From Algoriphagus boritolerans DSM 17298 = JCM 18970 (GTDB lineage: Bacteria > Bacteroidota > Bacteroidia > Cytophagales > Cyclobacteriaceae): a stretch of 64,000 nucleotides of DNA. The notes under the pieces are model-generated. The model searched no databases. It was not told where the DNA came from and worked only from the letters and a program-made list of their open reading frames with translations. How positions within the stretch are numbered: the first letter of the stretch is position 1; each line of letters starts with the position of its first letter. The translations under genes were made by a program, and so were the position numbers. The stretch spans positions 62,001 through 126,000 of the forward strand of contig NZ_FNVR01000007.1 in assembly GCF_900108085.1 (NCBI RefSeq). Reading direction: 5' to 3'. Positions 34,053-42,988 of the stretch are shown here, piece by piece.

Positions 34053-35396
34053 TCAAGCTTCGAGTTTTTTCACCTTTAGGGACGTTCCTTCTGTGGAAAC
34101 GACGATAATCTTTTCACCCTGATCAATAAAGTCACCACGTGAAGAGGCATCGTAAATTTCTCCCTCGATCTCCACTCGGCCGCTTGGCCTGAGTCGGGAA
34201 TGGACTATTCCTACTTTGCCGAGAAGTGAATTGGAATAGAAGCTGGAAGTATATCCCTCGCTTCGCTCCTGTGTACTAGCTAATGTTATGGTTCTAAAAG
34301 CTCCCCATTGATTAACCTTTGGCGTGAGCCAAAAAACCAATCCTACGGATGCCAAGGCTGCTAAAATCACCGTCAGCAAAGCTGCAAAAAGCTGTGATGC
34401 CGGAACGAAATCAAAGTTGAAATTCTGATTTGGTAGCATTCCTAAAACTAACCCTCCCAAAATGAATATAACTCCCAAGACTCCAAATACGCCAAAACCC
34501 GGAATAACGAATAATTCTACCGCTAATAGCACAATCCCCACGATGAAGATGAGTATTTCCCAGTTTTCAGCGAGTCCGTTGAGATAATAGGGTATAAAAT
34601 AGAGCAGTGTGGCAACAACGGAGGCTAAAATCGGGAATCCAACCCCTGGGGTCTGAAGTTCAAAGTAAATTCCTCCAATAATGATAAGAATCAATACACC
34701 ACTGATCGCAGGACTTAAAAAGAAGGCGATAATCTTGTCGATTGCATCTTCTTCGTAGGCTATGACAGCTGCTTCCTGAAGGTTTTGAGCTTCCAGGATT
34801 TCATCGATTGAATTGAATTCTCCTTCACAAAAACCATATTTAATCGCTTCTGAAACCGAAAGCGTGATCACTGAACCGGACTCCGAAATACCTTCAATTT
34901 CTATTTTTTCGTCTACCATGCCTTCTGCGATTTTTGGATCTCGACCTGTGGCTTCGGCTGTACTCCGCATCATCGATCGCATGTAAGATTGGTATTTATC
35001 AGGAGCAGCTGCCCCATCGGCTCCGTTAACCACAGTAGCCGCACCTATACTTGCTCCGGGGGCCATGTAGATGCTGTCAGAGGCAATGGAAATCAAGGCT
35101 CCGGCGGAGGCCGCGTCTTTGTTTATAAACACATAAACTGGAATTTCAGATTCGAGTATCATCGTTCGGATATCATCCGCATCAGTAACGGCACCTCCGT
35201 AGGTGTCCATTTCGATGATGATCAACGTGGCTTTTTGGTTTACAGCTTCCTCCAGAGCAATTTTTACGCGTCTGTTCATCGCCGGATCGATGTCTTTGTC
35301 GATTTTGAACGTGTAAATTTTAGCTGGTTTCTCCTGTGCTTGAATTGATAGGGACAGGAAGAAAAGCAGAAAAAAGAAGATAGAACGAAGTTGCAT
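34053..35396 (-). CDS. NfeD1-type membrane serine protease (ClpP-like)
   Basis: A 447-residue protein with a signal peptide (about 1-20), a ClpP/crotonase-like protease domain (about 25-210) with NKDAASAGALISIASD, where the Ser of AASAGA is the likely nucleophile, four to five membrane helices (about 235-350) and a C-terminal OB fold of the NfeD family (GRVEIEGEIYDASS). The usual partner is a stomatin/flotillin-type protein, not seen next door. The ATG at 35396 is preferred to an upstream in-frame TTG. Confidence 0.9.
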   Translation of the reverse strand: MQLRSIFFFLLFFLSLSIQAQEKPAKIYTFKIDKDIDPAMNRRVKIALEEAVNQKATLIIIEMDTYGGAVTDADDIRTMILESEIPVYVFINKDAASAGALISIASDSIYMAPGASIGAATVVNGADGAAAPDKYQSYMRSMMRSTAEATGRDPKIAEGMVDEKIEIEGISESGSVITLSVSEAIKYGFCEGEFNSIDEILEAQNLQEAAVIAYEEDAIDKIIAFFLSPAISGVLILIIIGGIYFELQTPGVGFPILASVVATLLYFIPYYLNGLAENWEILIFIVGIVLLAVELFVIPGFGVFGVLGVIFILGGLVLGMLPNQNFNFDFVPASQLFAALLTVILAALASVGLVFWLTPKVNQWGAFRTITLASTQERSEGYTSSFYSNSLLGKVGIVHSRLRPSGRVEIEGEIYDASSRGDFIDQGEKIIVVSTEGTSLKVKKLEA

Positions 35397-35586
35397 TTTG
35401 AATTTCAAATTATACGGAAAAGATAGGGATCACAGAATCAATACGCCAGTTTTTTTATTTTTTGATAAGCAAGCAATTCAACTTTTACAGGAATGAAGGA
35501 ATGAAAATGCCCGATTTTGGCAATTCTAGCATAATTCTTGCAATTTCTATCGGTAATTCAATTCAACCAGAAATGCTTTCATTACT

Positions 35587-36771
35587 ATGTTCTTAAAACC
35601 CAAATTTATAAGCTCATTAATTCTTGTTTTGTTTTTTGCAATGTCTTGGGCTGAAGCCTCAGATTTCGTGGCAGGAGATTCAATTGGAGTGGAGCGAATA
35701 GGGGACAAAACCTTCATTTTGCACAAAGTAAGTCCACAGGAAACACTATTTGCAATTTCAAGGAAGTACCAAGTTCCTGTGGGAGAGATTCAAAATTCCA
35801 ATGAAGTTCTAAAACAAGGACTAAAGATCGGTCAGACCATTCGAATACCCTACATCTCAAAAAGTGAATTGGACGAAGGAACCTCACTGCACAAAGTGGC
35901 GCCAGGAGAGACACTTTTCTCGATTTCTAAAAAGTATAATATCACGGTAGATTCACTGAAGCAATGGAATAAGTTGCTGGGAAATGATCTCAGTGTGGGG
36001 CAGGCTTTGATCGTAAAAGAAACAGATTCACGAAATCCAGTCACCACGCCTTCGCCCCCGATTGCAAGCGCTACAACTGTAGTGACTACTCCAAAAACTC
36101 AACCTGAAGTAGTAAAAGAAAAGCCAAAAGTAGAGCCAAAGGTCATTGATAAAAAGATTGAATCCGAAGAGCCAAAAAGAACGCTGCCTGAGCCAGCTCA
36201 GGTTCCAAGTTCCAGGGTAGAACCTGCTGTCAGTTCGACACCTATGGCACCCGGAGAGTGGATTTCACATACCGTCAAATCAGGGGAGACGCTTTTTTCA
36301 CTTTCTACGCAATATGAATCCAGTGTAGAGGACTTGATTAAATGGAATGGATTGACTTCCAATAACCTTCGCTCAGGACAGGTGATCAAAGTAGGCAGAG
36401 CAGGCGAAGGTCCGGTAACTGTTCCAGTCATCGGAACACCTAATGTGGCTCCTTCCACAGCAGTATTGACTACAGAACCTACCCCCGAGAATACATCCGG
36501 AGGTTTTAAAAACATCAAGGAAAGTGGCCAAGCCGAACTGATTGAAGGTACAGGAGGACATAAAAAATATTTGGTTTTGCACCGTGAGGCCCCTGTGGGA
36601 AGTATCATGCGAGTAAAAAATGAGGAAAATGACATTACGATCTTCGCCCGGGTGGTTGGCAGACTTCCGGAAACCGGCGACAATTCCAAATTGGTGATTA
36701 AGCTCTCCCAAGCAGCATTTGATCAGTTACGTGCTGTAAATCAACGTTTTCCGGTAGAAGTACTCTATTAA
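35587..36771 (+). CDS. Secreted protein with three LysM domains
   Basis: A 394-residue protein with a signal peptide (about 1-23). Three LysM modules start at HKVSPQETLFAISRKY (about 47), HKVAPGETLFSISKKY (about 101) and HTVKSGETLFSLSTQY (about 228), separated by a Pro/Thr/Lys-rich linker. The C-terminal part (about 310-394) is a small beta-type domain containing HREAPVGSIMRVKN, similar to a double-psi barrel. LysM binds peptidoglycan, so this is probably a cell-wall-associated scaffold or hydrolase partner; no lytic motif is visible. Confidence 0.85.
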   Translation: MFLKPKFISSLILVLFFAMSWAEASDFVAGDSIGVERIGDKTFILHKVSPQETLFAISRKYQVPVGEIQNSNEVLKQGLKIGQTIRIPYISKSELDEGTSLHKVAPGETLFSISKKYNITVDSLKQWNKLLGNDLSVGQALIVKETDSRNPVTTPSPPIASATTVVTTPKTQPEVVKEKPKVEPKVIDKKIESEEPKRTLPEPAQVPSSRVEPAVSSTPMAPGEWISHTVKSGETLFSLSTQYESSVEDLIKWNGLTSNNLRSGQVIKVGRAGEGPVTVPVIGTPNVAPSTAVLTTEPTPENTSGGFKNIKESGQAELIEGTGGHKKYLVLHREAPVGSIMRVKNEENDITIFARVVGRLPETGDNSKLVIKLSQAAFDQLRAVNQRFPVEVLY

Positions 36772-36794
36772 AACCTCCAAAAATGACCTAAAGG

Positions 36795-36827
36795 AGAGCC
36801 GGCGAGAGTCGGCTTTTCTGTTTTTTT
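36795..36827 (+). terminator. Terminator after the LysM gene
   Basis: AGCCG-N8-CGGCT followed by TTTTCTGTTTTTTT. Confidence 0.75.
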
Positions 36828-36843
36828 AGTCAACTGATGAATC

Positions 36844-36875
36844 TTTGTCATTGTAAACTACCGAGAGTACCTTTG
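36844..36875 (+). promoter_or_regulatory. Textbook Bacteroidota promoter
   Basis: TTTG (36844-36847), 20 nt, then TACCTTTG (36868-36875), upstream of the ATG at 36894. Both elements are perfect. Confidence 0.8.
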
Positions 36876-36893
36876 TGACATCAGTAATTCAAA

Positions 36894-37448
36894 ATGAACA
36901 TAGTCCAGCTACTCTTTCACCATACTTTCCGGTTTATTTGGAATTTTATTTTTATCATCTCATATCCGATTTTGGCGAGTTTTGGGCTACTGTTCTTTGG
37001 CTTCACGATTTTATTTTCCAAGCTTTCCTTTCTTTTGACTCAGTTGAGACCGAAAGGGAAATCCGTTGTTTTAAATGAGGCTGAATGGAAAAAATTGGAT
37101 CATTCCAATCAACTTAGGGAAGCAAAAGTATGTCAGCAGATAATATTTGGTCCTGCAGGATTCAAATGGAGGAGAAAGGTAGGAGTGCCTTCGATTTTGG
37201 AGGATTTTGTCTTTGGAAATAAAGTCAGGTTCCTGGAAGATGGATTTATTTTGGAGAAATGGAACACGCAGGATCCAAAAGAAATGCCTGATTTTGAAAT
37301 TTACCTCTACGACCCCGATCGGGATTCACAACGTTTCTTGACTCCCATCAAAAGCTATGACTGGCATGTGTCGGAAAAAATCGACAAGGAACTTTATTTC
37401 AAATGGTTTGACAGGACTCAGGGTGGAAAAGTGAAAGTGGCAATTTGA
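36894..37448 (+). CDS. Membrane-anchored protein of unknown function
   Basis: A 184-residue protein with one long hydrophobic segment (about residues 15-50) and a soluble C-terminal part with aromatic and charged residues (DFEIYLYDPDRDSQRFL). No family is recognised. It has a clear promoter of its own, and its TGA overlaps the next ATG by one base, so it is coupled to the TIGR02757 gene. Confidence 0.68.
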   Translation: MNIVQLLFHHTFRFIWNFIFIISYPILASFGLLFFGFTILFSKLSFLLTQLRPKGKSVVLNEAEWKKLDHSNQLREAKVCQQIIFGPAGFKWRRKVGVPSILEDFVFGNKVRFLEDGFILEKWNTQDPKEMPDFEIYLYDPDRDSQRFLTPIKSYDWHVSEKIDKELYFKWFDRTQGGKVKVAI

Positions 37449-38215
37449 TGCAAGGGCTAAAGGAGTTTTTGGATCTGAAAGTCGTGCAGTATAATCAACC
37501 AGGTTTCATCCCCAACGACCCGATTTCTATCCCACATCGATTCTCCAAAAAACAGGACATCGAGATAGCAGGTTTTTTTGCGGCAATTTTGGCATGGGGA
37601 CAGCGAAAGACCATCATAAATAAATGTTTGGAACTGTTCCAGTTGATGGATAATGTTCCCTATGATTTTTTGCTCAATCATCACGAAGGTGACTTAAGTC
37701 CTTTTTTGAGGTTTAAGCATCGAACATTCAACGATGTTGATACGCTTTATTTCATTTATTTTCTTAGTTGGTTTTATCGAAATCATGAAAGCTTGGAAGA
37801 GGCATTTTTAATCGGTCAAACCGGTCATATCGATTCGATGGAGTCGATTTTGACAGCGTTTCATCAGGTTTTCTTTAGCCTGGACCCGGCTCCGAATCGA
37901 ACGAAAAAGCATATCGCAACACCATCCCGAAAGGCTGCCTGCAAACGGATTAACATGTATCTCCGCTGGATGGTGAGATCGGATGATATGGGAGTTGATT
38001 TTGGACTTTGGAAAAATATTTCACCTGCTCAGTTGATTTGTCCCTGTGACCTTCATGTCGATCGGGTAGGCAGGAAGCTGGGCCTGATTACCAGAAAGCA
38101 AACGGATTGGTTGACAGCTTTGGAGCTGACTCGAAAGCTTCGGGAATTCGACCCACTTGACCCGGTCAAATACGACTTCGCACTTTTTGGATTAGGGATT
38201 GAAGAACGGTTTTAA
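37448..38215 (+). CDS. TIGR02757 family protein
   Basis: A 255-residue protein of the uncharacterised TIGR02757 family, common in Bacteroidota. Conserved tracts are ISIPHRFSKKQDIEIAGFFA, LAWGQRKTIINKCLEL and RKAACKRINMYLRWMVR; the C-terminal half recalls helix-hairpin-helix DNA glycosylases (CPCDLHVDRVGRKLGL), so a DNA-binding role is possible. The start at 37448 gives a one-base TGATG overlap with the preceding gene. Confidence 0.87.
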   Translation: MQGLKEFLDLKVVQYNQPGFIPNDPISIPHRFSKKQDIEIAGFFAAILAWGQRKTIINKCLELFQLMDNVPYDFLLNHHEGDLSPFLRFKHRTFNDVDTLYFIYFLSWFYRNHESLEEAFLIGQTGHIDSMESILTAFHQVFFSLDPAPNRTKKHIATPSRKAACKRINMYLRWMVRSDDMGVDFGLWKNISPAQLICPCDLHVDRVGRKLGLITRKQTDWLTALELTRKLREFDPLDPVKYDFALFGLGIEERF

Positions 38216-38249
38216 TAATCCTTATCTCAACCAAAGATTACGATTGGAG

Positions 38250-39092
38250 TTAGAGATTCAACTCTGCTTTTAATTGAATTAAGTCAGACAAAAGTTCGAG
38301 ATCCATTTTTTGGGTATAAATCCTGTAGACATCCCCATAATTCTGAAATTCGATCAATCTTTCGAAATCCCGCATCCTAGCTTTCCAGGTAATCCCATCA
38401 GTGACTAGCAAAAAGTAAGTATCATTTCGCTTTTCCAAAATTATTTTTTGCACATCACCAATCACATCACTCTGTTTACTTCCTGTGGCACCATAGGCTT
38501 TGACTTCGATGACTATACTCGGATTTTGAGTTGAGGGAATACAAAAATCTGCTTTTGCAGTTGTCAGACCTTTTGCTCCCCTAAAACTTTTTCGGATTTC
38601 ATAATTTTCAAATACCTGAGATACAATAGACTCAACAAAGTCTTCAAGATTTTTGCCTCTTTTTTGACCTTTGATGGCACTTCCCCGTCCCATTTTGAGC
38701 CTTTCCTGGATAACTTCTCTCCAAGTATATTCTCGGGAAATCAAAATATTTATTGCATCGATAAGACCATATTCTTTTAAAATCCTGATGTATTCTTCAG
38801 GATTTGACAAAAAACAAGTTTTACCATAACCCAAACTTGAATGAAAAAAGAGTGCTTTTAAAATCTCAGTAAACTCATCCTTTGATTGTTCTAGAACTAA
38901 CCTAAAAAATGTGATTCCAGCCTCAAAATCTTTTTGGAGTATTTGTATAAGGTGAATTTCTGAGACATTATTCTTGAAATTAAAACTCGATACTAATTCT
39001 AGAAAGTGTACAGAAAAATCATCTTTCCAATCACTTTTAACTTCTCCTAAACTTTCAATCAACTGGGTTTTGGTTTGTTTATGTCTGATCAT
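38250..39092 (-). CDS. Type II restriction endonuclease (PD-(D/E)xK type)
   Basis: A 280-residue protein. The core motif is KADFCIP...IVIEVKAYG (Asp about 208, Glu-x-Lys about 222-224), followed by ATGSKQSDVIGDV and LLVTDGITWKARM. The preceding GRGSAIKGQKRGKNLEDFVE also has the register of MboI/DpnII-type enzymes by eye, but recognition of GATC is not shown. It starts 2 nt after the methyltransferase stop. The pair is visibly AT-richer than its neighbours, suggesting recent transfer. Confidence 0.8.
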   Translation of the reverse strand: MIRHKQTKTQLIESLGEVKSDWKDDFSVHFLELVSSFNFKNNVSEIHLIQILQKDFEAGITFFRLVLEQSKDEFTEILKALFFHSSLGYGKTCFLSNPEEYIRILKEYGLIDAINILISREYTWREVIQERLKMGRGSAIKGQKRGKNLEDFVESIVSQVFENYEIRKSFRGAKGLTTAKADFCIPSTQNPSIVIEVKAYGATGSKQSDVIGDVQKIILEKRNDTYFLLVTDGITWKARMRDFERLIEFQNYGDVYRIYTQKMDLELLSDLIQLKAELNL

Positions 39093-39094
39093 AT

Positions 39095-40168
39095 TTAATC
39101 TCTACCAATAATTAAATACTCCATTACGTTTGACCGTAAAGCCGTTGCATGATTACCAAAATGGTATCTGTGAGGTTTGGATTTTATTTCAACATTTGAT
39201 TTTTCATTTTTCATTAAGGATACCAAAGTCTCTAAATCCGGGAATGCATTGGATGAGTATGATAATACCAAAGTGCTTTCTGAAAATTGATCAAACAAGG
39301 ATTCAAAGGCTTGAATAGCAGTCTTTTTGTATGAAAAGGGAGTGAATTTTTTTTGAATTTTTTTCACTTTTGTTTCTTTCATTATTTTTTCACCATGCCA
39401 GTATTTGGATAATCCTTCAAGGAAATGATATCTTTTCACATAGCAATTATCATCTGAAGGTGGTACATAGGGCGGATCAAAATATACCAAATCTGGACTT
39501 AAATTAGGATTCTTTAATTCAAAAATATTTTCATTGTAAGAAACATTTCTTTTAGAATTATCAAAAATAACTTTGTTGTTGAGTTTTGTTTGTTCTAAAA
39601 AATGCTCTTTTAATGATAATTTTAAATCCCTCCTTCCATCGTCATACTTTTCCAGATTTCCAGATATTGTAAAAACACCTCTTGGTTGCTTTTTTAGGCA
39701 AGATCTAAATAATGCAGTCAAGGCTAAGGCTTTTTTATATGGAGACGTTAGCTCTGAAATATTTTGGCTTATTTTATCTAAAAAGATTAATTCATCCCTA
39801 GTAAAGAAAATATTTTCAAATGTGGTCTCTATGAAATTATCTGATTTCACTTCTAAATTCAACAGGAAATCAATATCACTTTTTTCAATTAAGGTCGAAT
39901 TGTTTTCGACTAATGCTTTTGTAATAGTAGCTGAAAATGTCAAAAAATCGTTCGAATGAACCTCCTTACCCATAGATTTAAGTAAGTAAGAAACTACGCC
40001 AGAGCCTGAAAATGCGTCCAATGCGGAATCGAATTCTAATTCACTAAATGTTTCATGTAACCAAGGAATTAGCTTATACTTACTTCCCATATACCTCATC
40101 AACGGGAATATTTCCATTCTTTTCATTGCTTTTGGCTCTAATAACAAAGGGAAGGTTAGTTGTTTCAT
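39095..40168 (-). CDS. Adenine-specific DNA methyltransferase (D12 class) of the RM system
   Basis: A 357-residue enzyme that methylates adenine N6 to protect host DNA from the cognate endonuclease. Motif X is RYMGSKYKLIPWL (about 24-36), motif I is DAFSGSGVVS (about 51-60) and motif IV is YFDPPY (about 226-231), the order of the D12/alpha class. It is the upstream gene of a two-gene minus-strand operon, so methylation is expressed first. The long AT-rich insert between motifs I and IV may be the target-recognition region. Confidence 0.9.
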   Translation of the reverse strand: MKQLTFPLLLEPKAMKRMEIFPLMRYMGSKYKLIPWLHETFSELEFDSALDAFSGSGVVSYLLKSMGKEVHSNDFLTFSATITKALVENNSTLIEKSDIDFLLNLEVKSDNFIETTFENIFFTRDELIFLDKISQNISELTSPYKKALALTALFRSCLKKQPRGVFTISGNLEKYDDGRRDLKLSLKEHFLEQTKLNNKVIFDNSKRNVSYNENIFELKNPNLSPDLVYFDPPYVPPSDDNCYVKRYHFLEGLSKYWHGEKIMKETKVKKIQKKFTPFSYKKTAIQAFESLFDQFSESTLVLSYSSNAFPDLETLVSLMKNEKSNVEIKSKPHRYHFGNHATALRSNVMEYLIIGRD

Positions 40169-40266
40169 TTTTTATTTAAATGTAAGGCTTTAATTTTTTT
40201 TGAGTTCAATTCCTTGAGATTTGGTCATTATTTGTCGGATTTAGAAATAAGTCTATCGAAATAAAA

Positions 40267-41481
40267 TCAATGAAACTTCTTCAACTCAGGTGCATCTGCG
40301 CTGGTAGATAGATCCCTTGCAAATCGCTCTGCGTAGCTGTCCAATAAGTCCAATACACGTTTTTGCTTTGGAGATTTCACAATCAGACCGGCATGGTAAT
40401 CCAATGGTACTCTGAAGCAAACTTCGGGATCATCGAACGGACTGAGGTCAGGGTGCTGATATTTGGAAAGGGTGAGTACGATTCCGGCGTAGTTTTTGGC
40501 TACCTTGGGTAGGGTGTATTTTTCGTTTTTTGCTACGGCATTTTCAATCTTCGCCCATTCTTCCCAGAGATTGATGTCTGTAGCTGCCTCGACCATTTCC
40601 GCCAAATGTGCCCCGCCTACGCGTGAGGCGGTTTCCAAAAAGTAGATCTCCCCGTCTTCCCGGCATTTGATAAACTCCGTATGAGAAGCCCCATGCTGGA
40701 GACCGAAGGCGTTCATGATGGCTTCATTTACCTTTTTGATAGCTTTGTCATCCTCTGAGCCGTATTCGATATTGGCAGACCGGAAAATCCCTCCTCCTTG
40801 AGAGATTTCCATCGGAGTCGTCAAATACTTCGAAACGGTCAAAAACAAGGTCTTTCCGCCCAATTGAAGCCCATCTGCATGATACACATCACCGGGCTTG
40901 AATTGCTCCACCAGGTAGTAAATCCTGTTTTCTCCCAATTCATCAATGTGCTTCCAGAGATCTCCCTTGGTATGTACTTTGATGATTCCATTAGCAGAAG
41001 CTTCTGATCGAGGCTTCAAAACCCAAGGAGCCTGTACCGTATCAGCGAACCGATTGATTTCTTCGTTATTGAAAAGTGGCGCGAAAGGAGGGACGCGGAT
41101 TCCGGCATCTTTTGCCCGCATTCGCATGGCAAGTTTGTCCCGAAAATACCGTCCCGTAGTCTGCCCCATTCCAGGGATACGGAGGTTTTCTCTGAGGAAG
41201 GCTGCCTTTTCCACATCATAATCGTCCAATGAAATGATGGCCTCGATCTTGTGATCTTTCATCAATCCCCCGACCCCCTTCAGTAGCAGATCCATGTCCC
41301 AATCCAAATCCTGACCCGGCATGTAGAATACCTCGTCGATGTACTCAAAGGCCCAGGGCTTTTCCCTCAGTTTCTCTGTAGTGATGAGGAAAACCTTGTT
41401 TCCTTGTTTTTTGAGTGCGGTCAGAAAAGCATTTCCTTTGAAATAGTTAGAAATACAGAGAAAAGTTTTGGAGGAGTTCAT
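40267..41481 (-). CDS. ATP-grasp ligase-like protein
   Basis: A 404-residue protein with an N-terminal Rossmann-like preATP domain (about 1-105), an ATP-grasp fold (about 110-310) and a C-terminal domain. DKLAMRMRAKDAGIRVPPF, APWVLKPRSEASANGI and EIYFLETASRVGGAHLAEM are the nucleotide-binding and Mg2+ site tracts (Glu and Asn/Ser in ETASR). Members ligate carboxylates to amines via acyl-phosphate. The substrate is unknown; it follows leucyl aminopeptidase on the same strand after a terminator. Confidence 0.85.
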   Translation of the reverse strand: MNSSKTFLCISNYFKGNAFLTALKKQGNKVFLITTEKLREKPWAFEYIDEVFYMPGQDLDWDMDLLLKGVGGLMKDHKIEAIISLDDYDVEKAAFLRENLRIPGMGQTTGRYFRDKLAMRMRAKDAGIRVPPFAPLFNNEEINRFADTVQAPWVLKPRSEASANGIIKVHTKGDLWKHIDELGENRIYYLVEQFKPGDVYHADGLQLGGKTLFLTVSKYLTTPMEISQGGGIFRSANIEYGSEDDKAIKKVNEAIMNAFGLQHGASHTEFIKCREDGEIYFLETASRVGGAHLAEMVEAATDINLWEEWAKIENAVAKNEKYTLPKVAKNYAGIVLTLSKYQHPDLSPFDDPEVCFRVPLDYHAGLIVKSPKQKRVLDLLDSYAERFARDLSTSADAPELKKFH

Positions 41482-41507
41482 GAAGAATGGCTTTGATTTT
41501 CAAAAAG

Positions 41508-41543
41508 TGAAAAAAATTCCGACAAATCGGAAGACTTGTCGGA
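41508..41543 (-). terminator. Terminator of leucyl aminopeptidase
   Basis: TCCGACAA and TTGTCGGA (41518-41543) with a T run on the minus strand. Confidence 0.78.
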
Positions 41544-41549
41544 TAAATT

Positions 41550-42971
41550 TTAAAGTTGATTTTCCAGGTAACGCAAGAGAAGACTAACGCCGTATGCTGT
41601 CCCGGTTTTAGTTTTCGAAAACTCACTGTCTCCAAATGCTACTCCGGCTATGTCTAAATGTGCCCAGGCCGGATGCTCATGAATAAATGCCTGAAGAAAT
41701 TTGGCAGCGGTGATTGCTCCTGCAAACGGTTTTCCATTAAAATTTTTAATATCCGCTATCTCGGATTCCATCTCTTTCCCATAAGTCTCCCACAGCGGCA
41801 GGGGCCAGGATTTCTCTCCGATTTCCTCTCCAGCCTGTTGGAGTCCATGGGAAAGGTTTCCATCATTACTGAATAATGCGGCACATTCATAACCAAAAGT
41901 TCCGATGCTGTTTCCTGTCAACGTGGCCAGGTCAATGACTTGGTCTACGTTGTAGTTTTTGATTAGGTATGAAAGTCCATCCGCCACGATCAACCGACCC
42001 TCAGCATCGGTATCAATGACTTCGATAGACAATCCGGCGTGACTTCCAATTACCTCGGAAGGCAAGTAGGCGTCTTTATCGATCGCATTTTCCAAAGCAG
42101 GCACTATGACAGTAAGGTTCACGGGCAATTCCAGTTCGGCAACAACTTGCGCAGTTGCCAAAACTGCTGCGGCCCCGCCCATATCGGATTTCATGTAGTG
42201 CATTCCCTGAGTTTTTACATTCAGCCCGCCGGTGTCAAAAGTCACCCCTTTACCCACAAGTCCAAGGTGGAGTTTGGCTTTTGGCTGACGGTACTCCAGT
42301 ATGATGAATTTGGGGTCTTTTGCCGAAGCTCTACCAACCGCCAAAAAAGCATCCAAACCCTCCGATTTTGCTTTTTTTACATCAAACACCTTTACCTCCA
42401 GCGTTGATTTCTTCCCAAGATTTTTTGCCCAGTCACCCAGGTATTCTGGCGTGATTTTATTGGGAGGAAGATCTACCAATTTGAAAGCTTCCATCTTGGC
42501 TTGAGCGATTTTTTGGGCCCGATCCGCCAAAGATTTAGCTTTATCAATTGTCATGGAAACTTCCACTTTAAGCTTGGAGTAATCTTTTGCTTTTTCTTTT
42601 TTGTAAAAGCCAAGGGAATATGCACCAAGTTGAAAACCAACTAATGCAGCTTCGATCTGTTCCCGGGAAAAAGAATCCGGAAAGTCAATCAAAACTTCCT
42701 TCTCAACCAATTCGGAACTTTTGGCTAAAACTCTTCTAAATGAAGTTTCCATGGTTTTGTAATCAGGATCTTCACCAAGACCGAGAAGTAGGACCACTTG
42801 ACTTTCGATTGCCAGAGAGTAGTTGGTGTCTTTTTTTCCCGAAAACAGGTTTTTGGAAAGGCTTATATTCCCAAGCTTGTCTGAAATTAGTCCTTCAGCA
42901 TTACCTTGAAGGACAGGGATAACTCTCAAAGCTGTTGTCGAGAGATTTTTTGGATTAATTTTGAATTGCAT
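41550..42971 (-). CDS. pepA: Leucyl aminopeptidase (M17)
   Basis: A 473-residue cytosolic di-zinc peptidase. The metal/catalytic region reads GKGVTFDTGGLNVKT, MKSDMGGAAAV and DTDAEGRLIVADGLSY, the M17 signature with the catalytic Lys, Asp and Glu residues present. It removes N-terminal residues, Leu preferred, from peptides. The N-terminal macro-like domain is of usual size. Confidence 0.96.
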   Translation of the reverse strand: MQFKINPKNLSTTALRVIPVLQGNAEGLISDKLGNISLSKNLFSGKKDTNYSLAIESQVVLLLGLGEDPDYKTMETSFRRVLAKSSELVEKEVLIDFPDSFSREQIEAALVGFQLGAYSLGFYKKEKAKDYSKLKVEVSMTIDKAKSLADRAQKIAQAKMEAFKLVDLPPNKITPEYLGDWAKNLGKKSTLEVKVFDVKKAKSEGLDAFLAVGRASAKDPKFIILEYRQPKAKLHLGLVGKGVTFDTGGLNVKTQGMHYMKSDMGGAAAVLATAQVVAELELPVNLTVIVPALENAIDKDAYLPSEVIGSHAGLSIEVIDTDAEGRLIVADGLSYLIKNYNVDQVIDLATLTGNSIGTFGYECAALFSNDGNLSHGLQQAGEEIGEKSWPLPLWETYGKEMESEIADIKNFNGKPFAGAITAAKFLQAFIHEHPAWAHLDIAGVAFGDSEFSKTKTGTAYGVSLLLRYLENQL

Positions 42972-42988
42972 AGTTGTGTAGGAAGTTT

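Noticed and set aside
38250-40168. Recognition of GATC by the RM system
   Set aside because: The endonuclease resembles DpnII/MboI only by eye and the methyltransferase motif X differs from Dam/DpnM, so no target is assigned.
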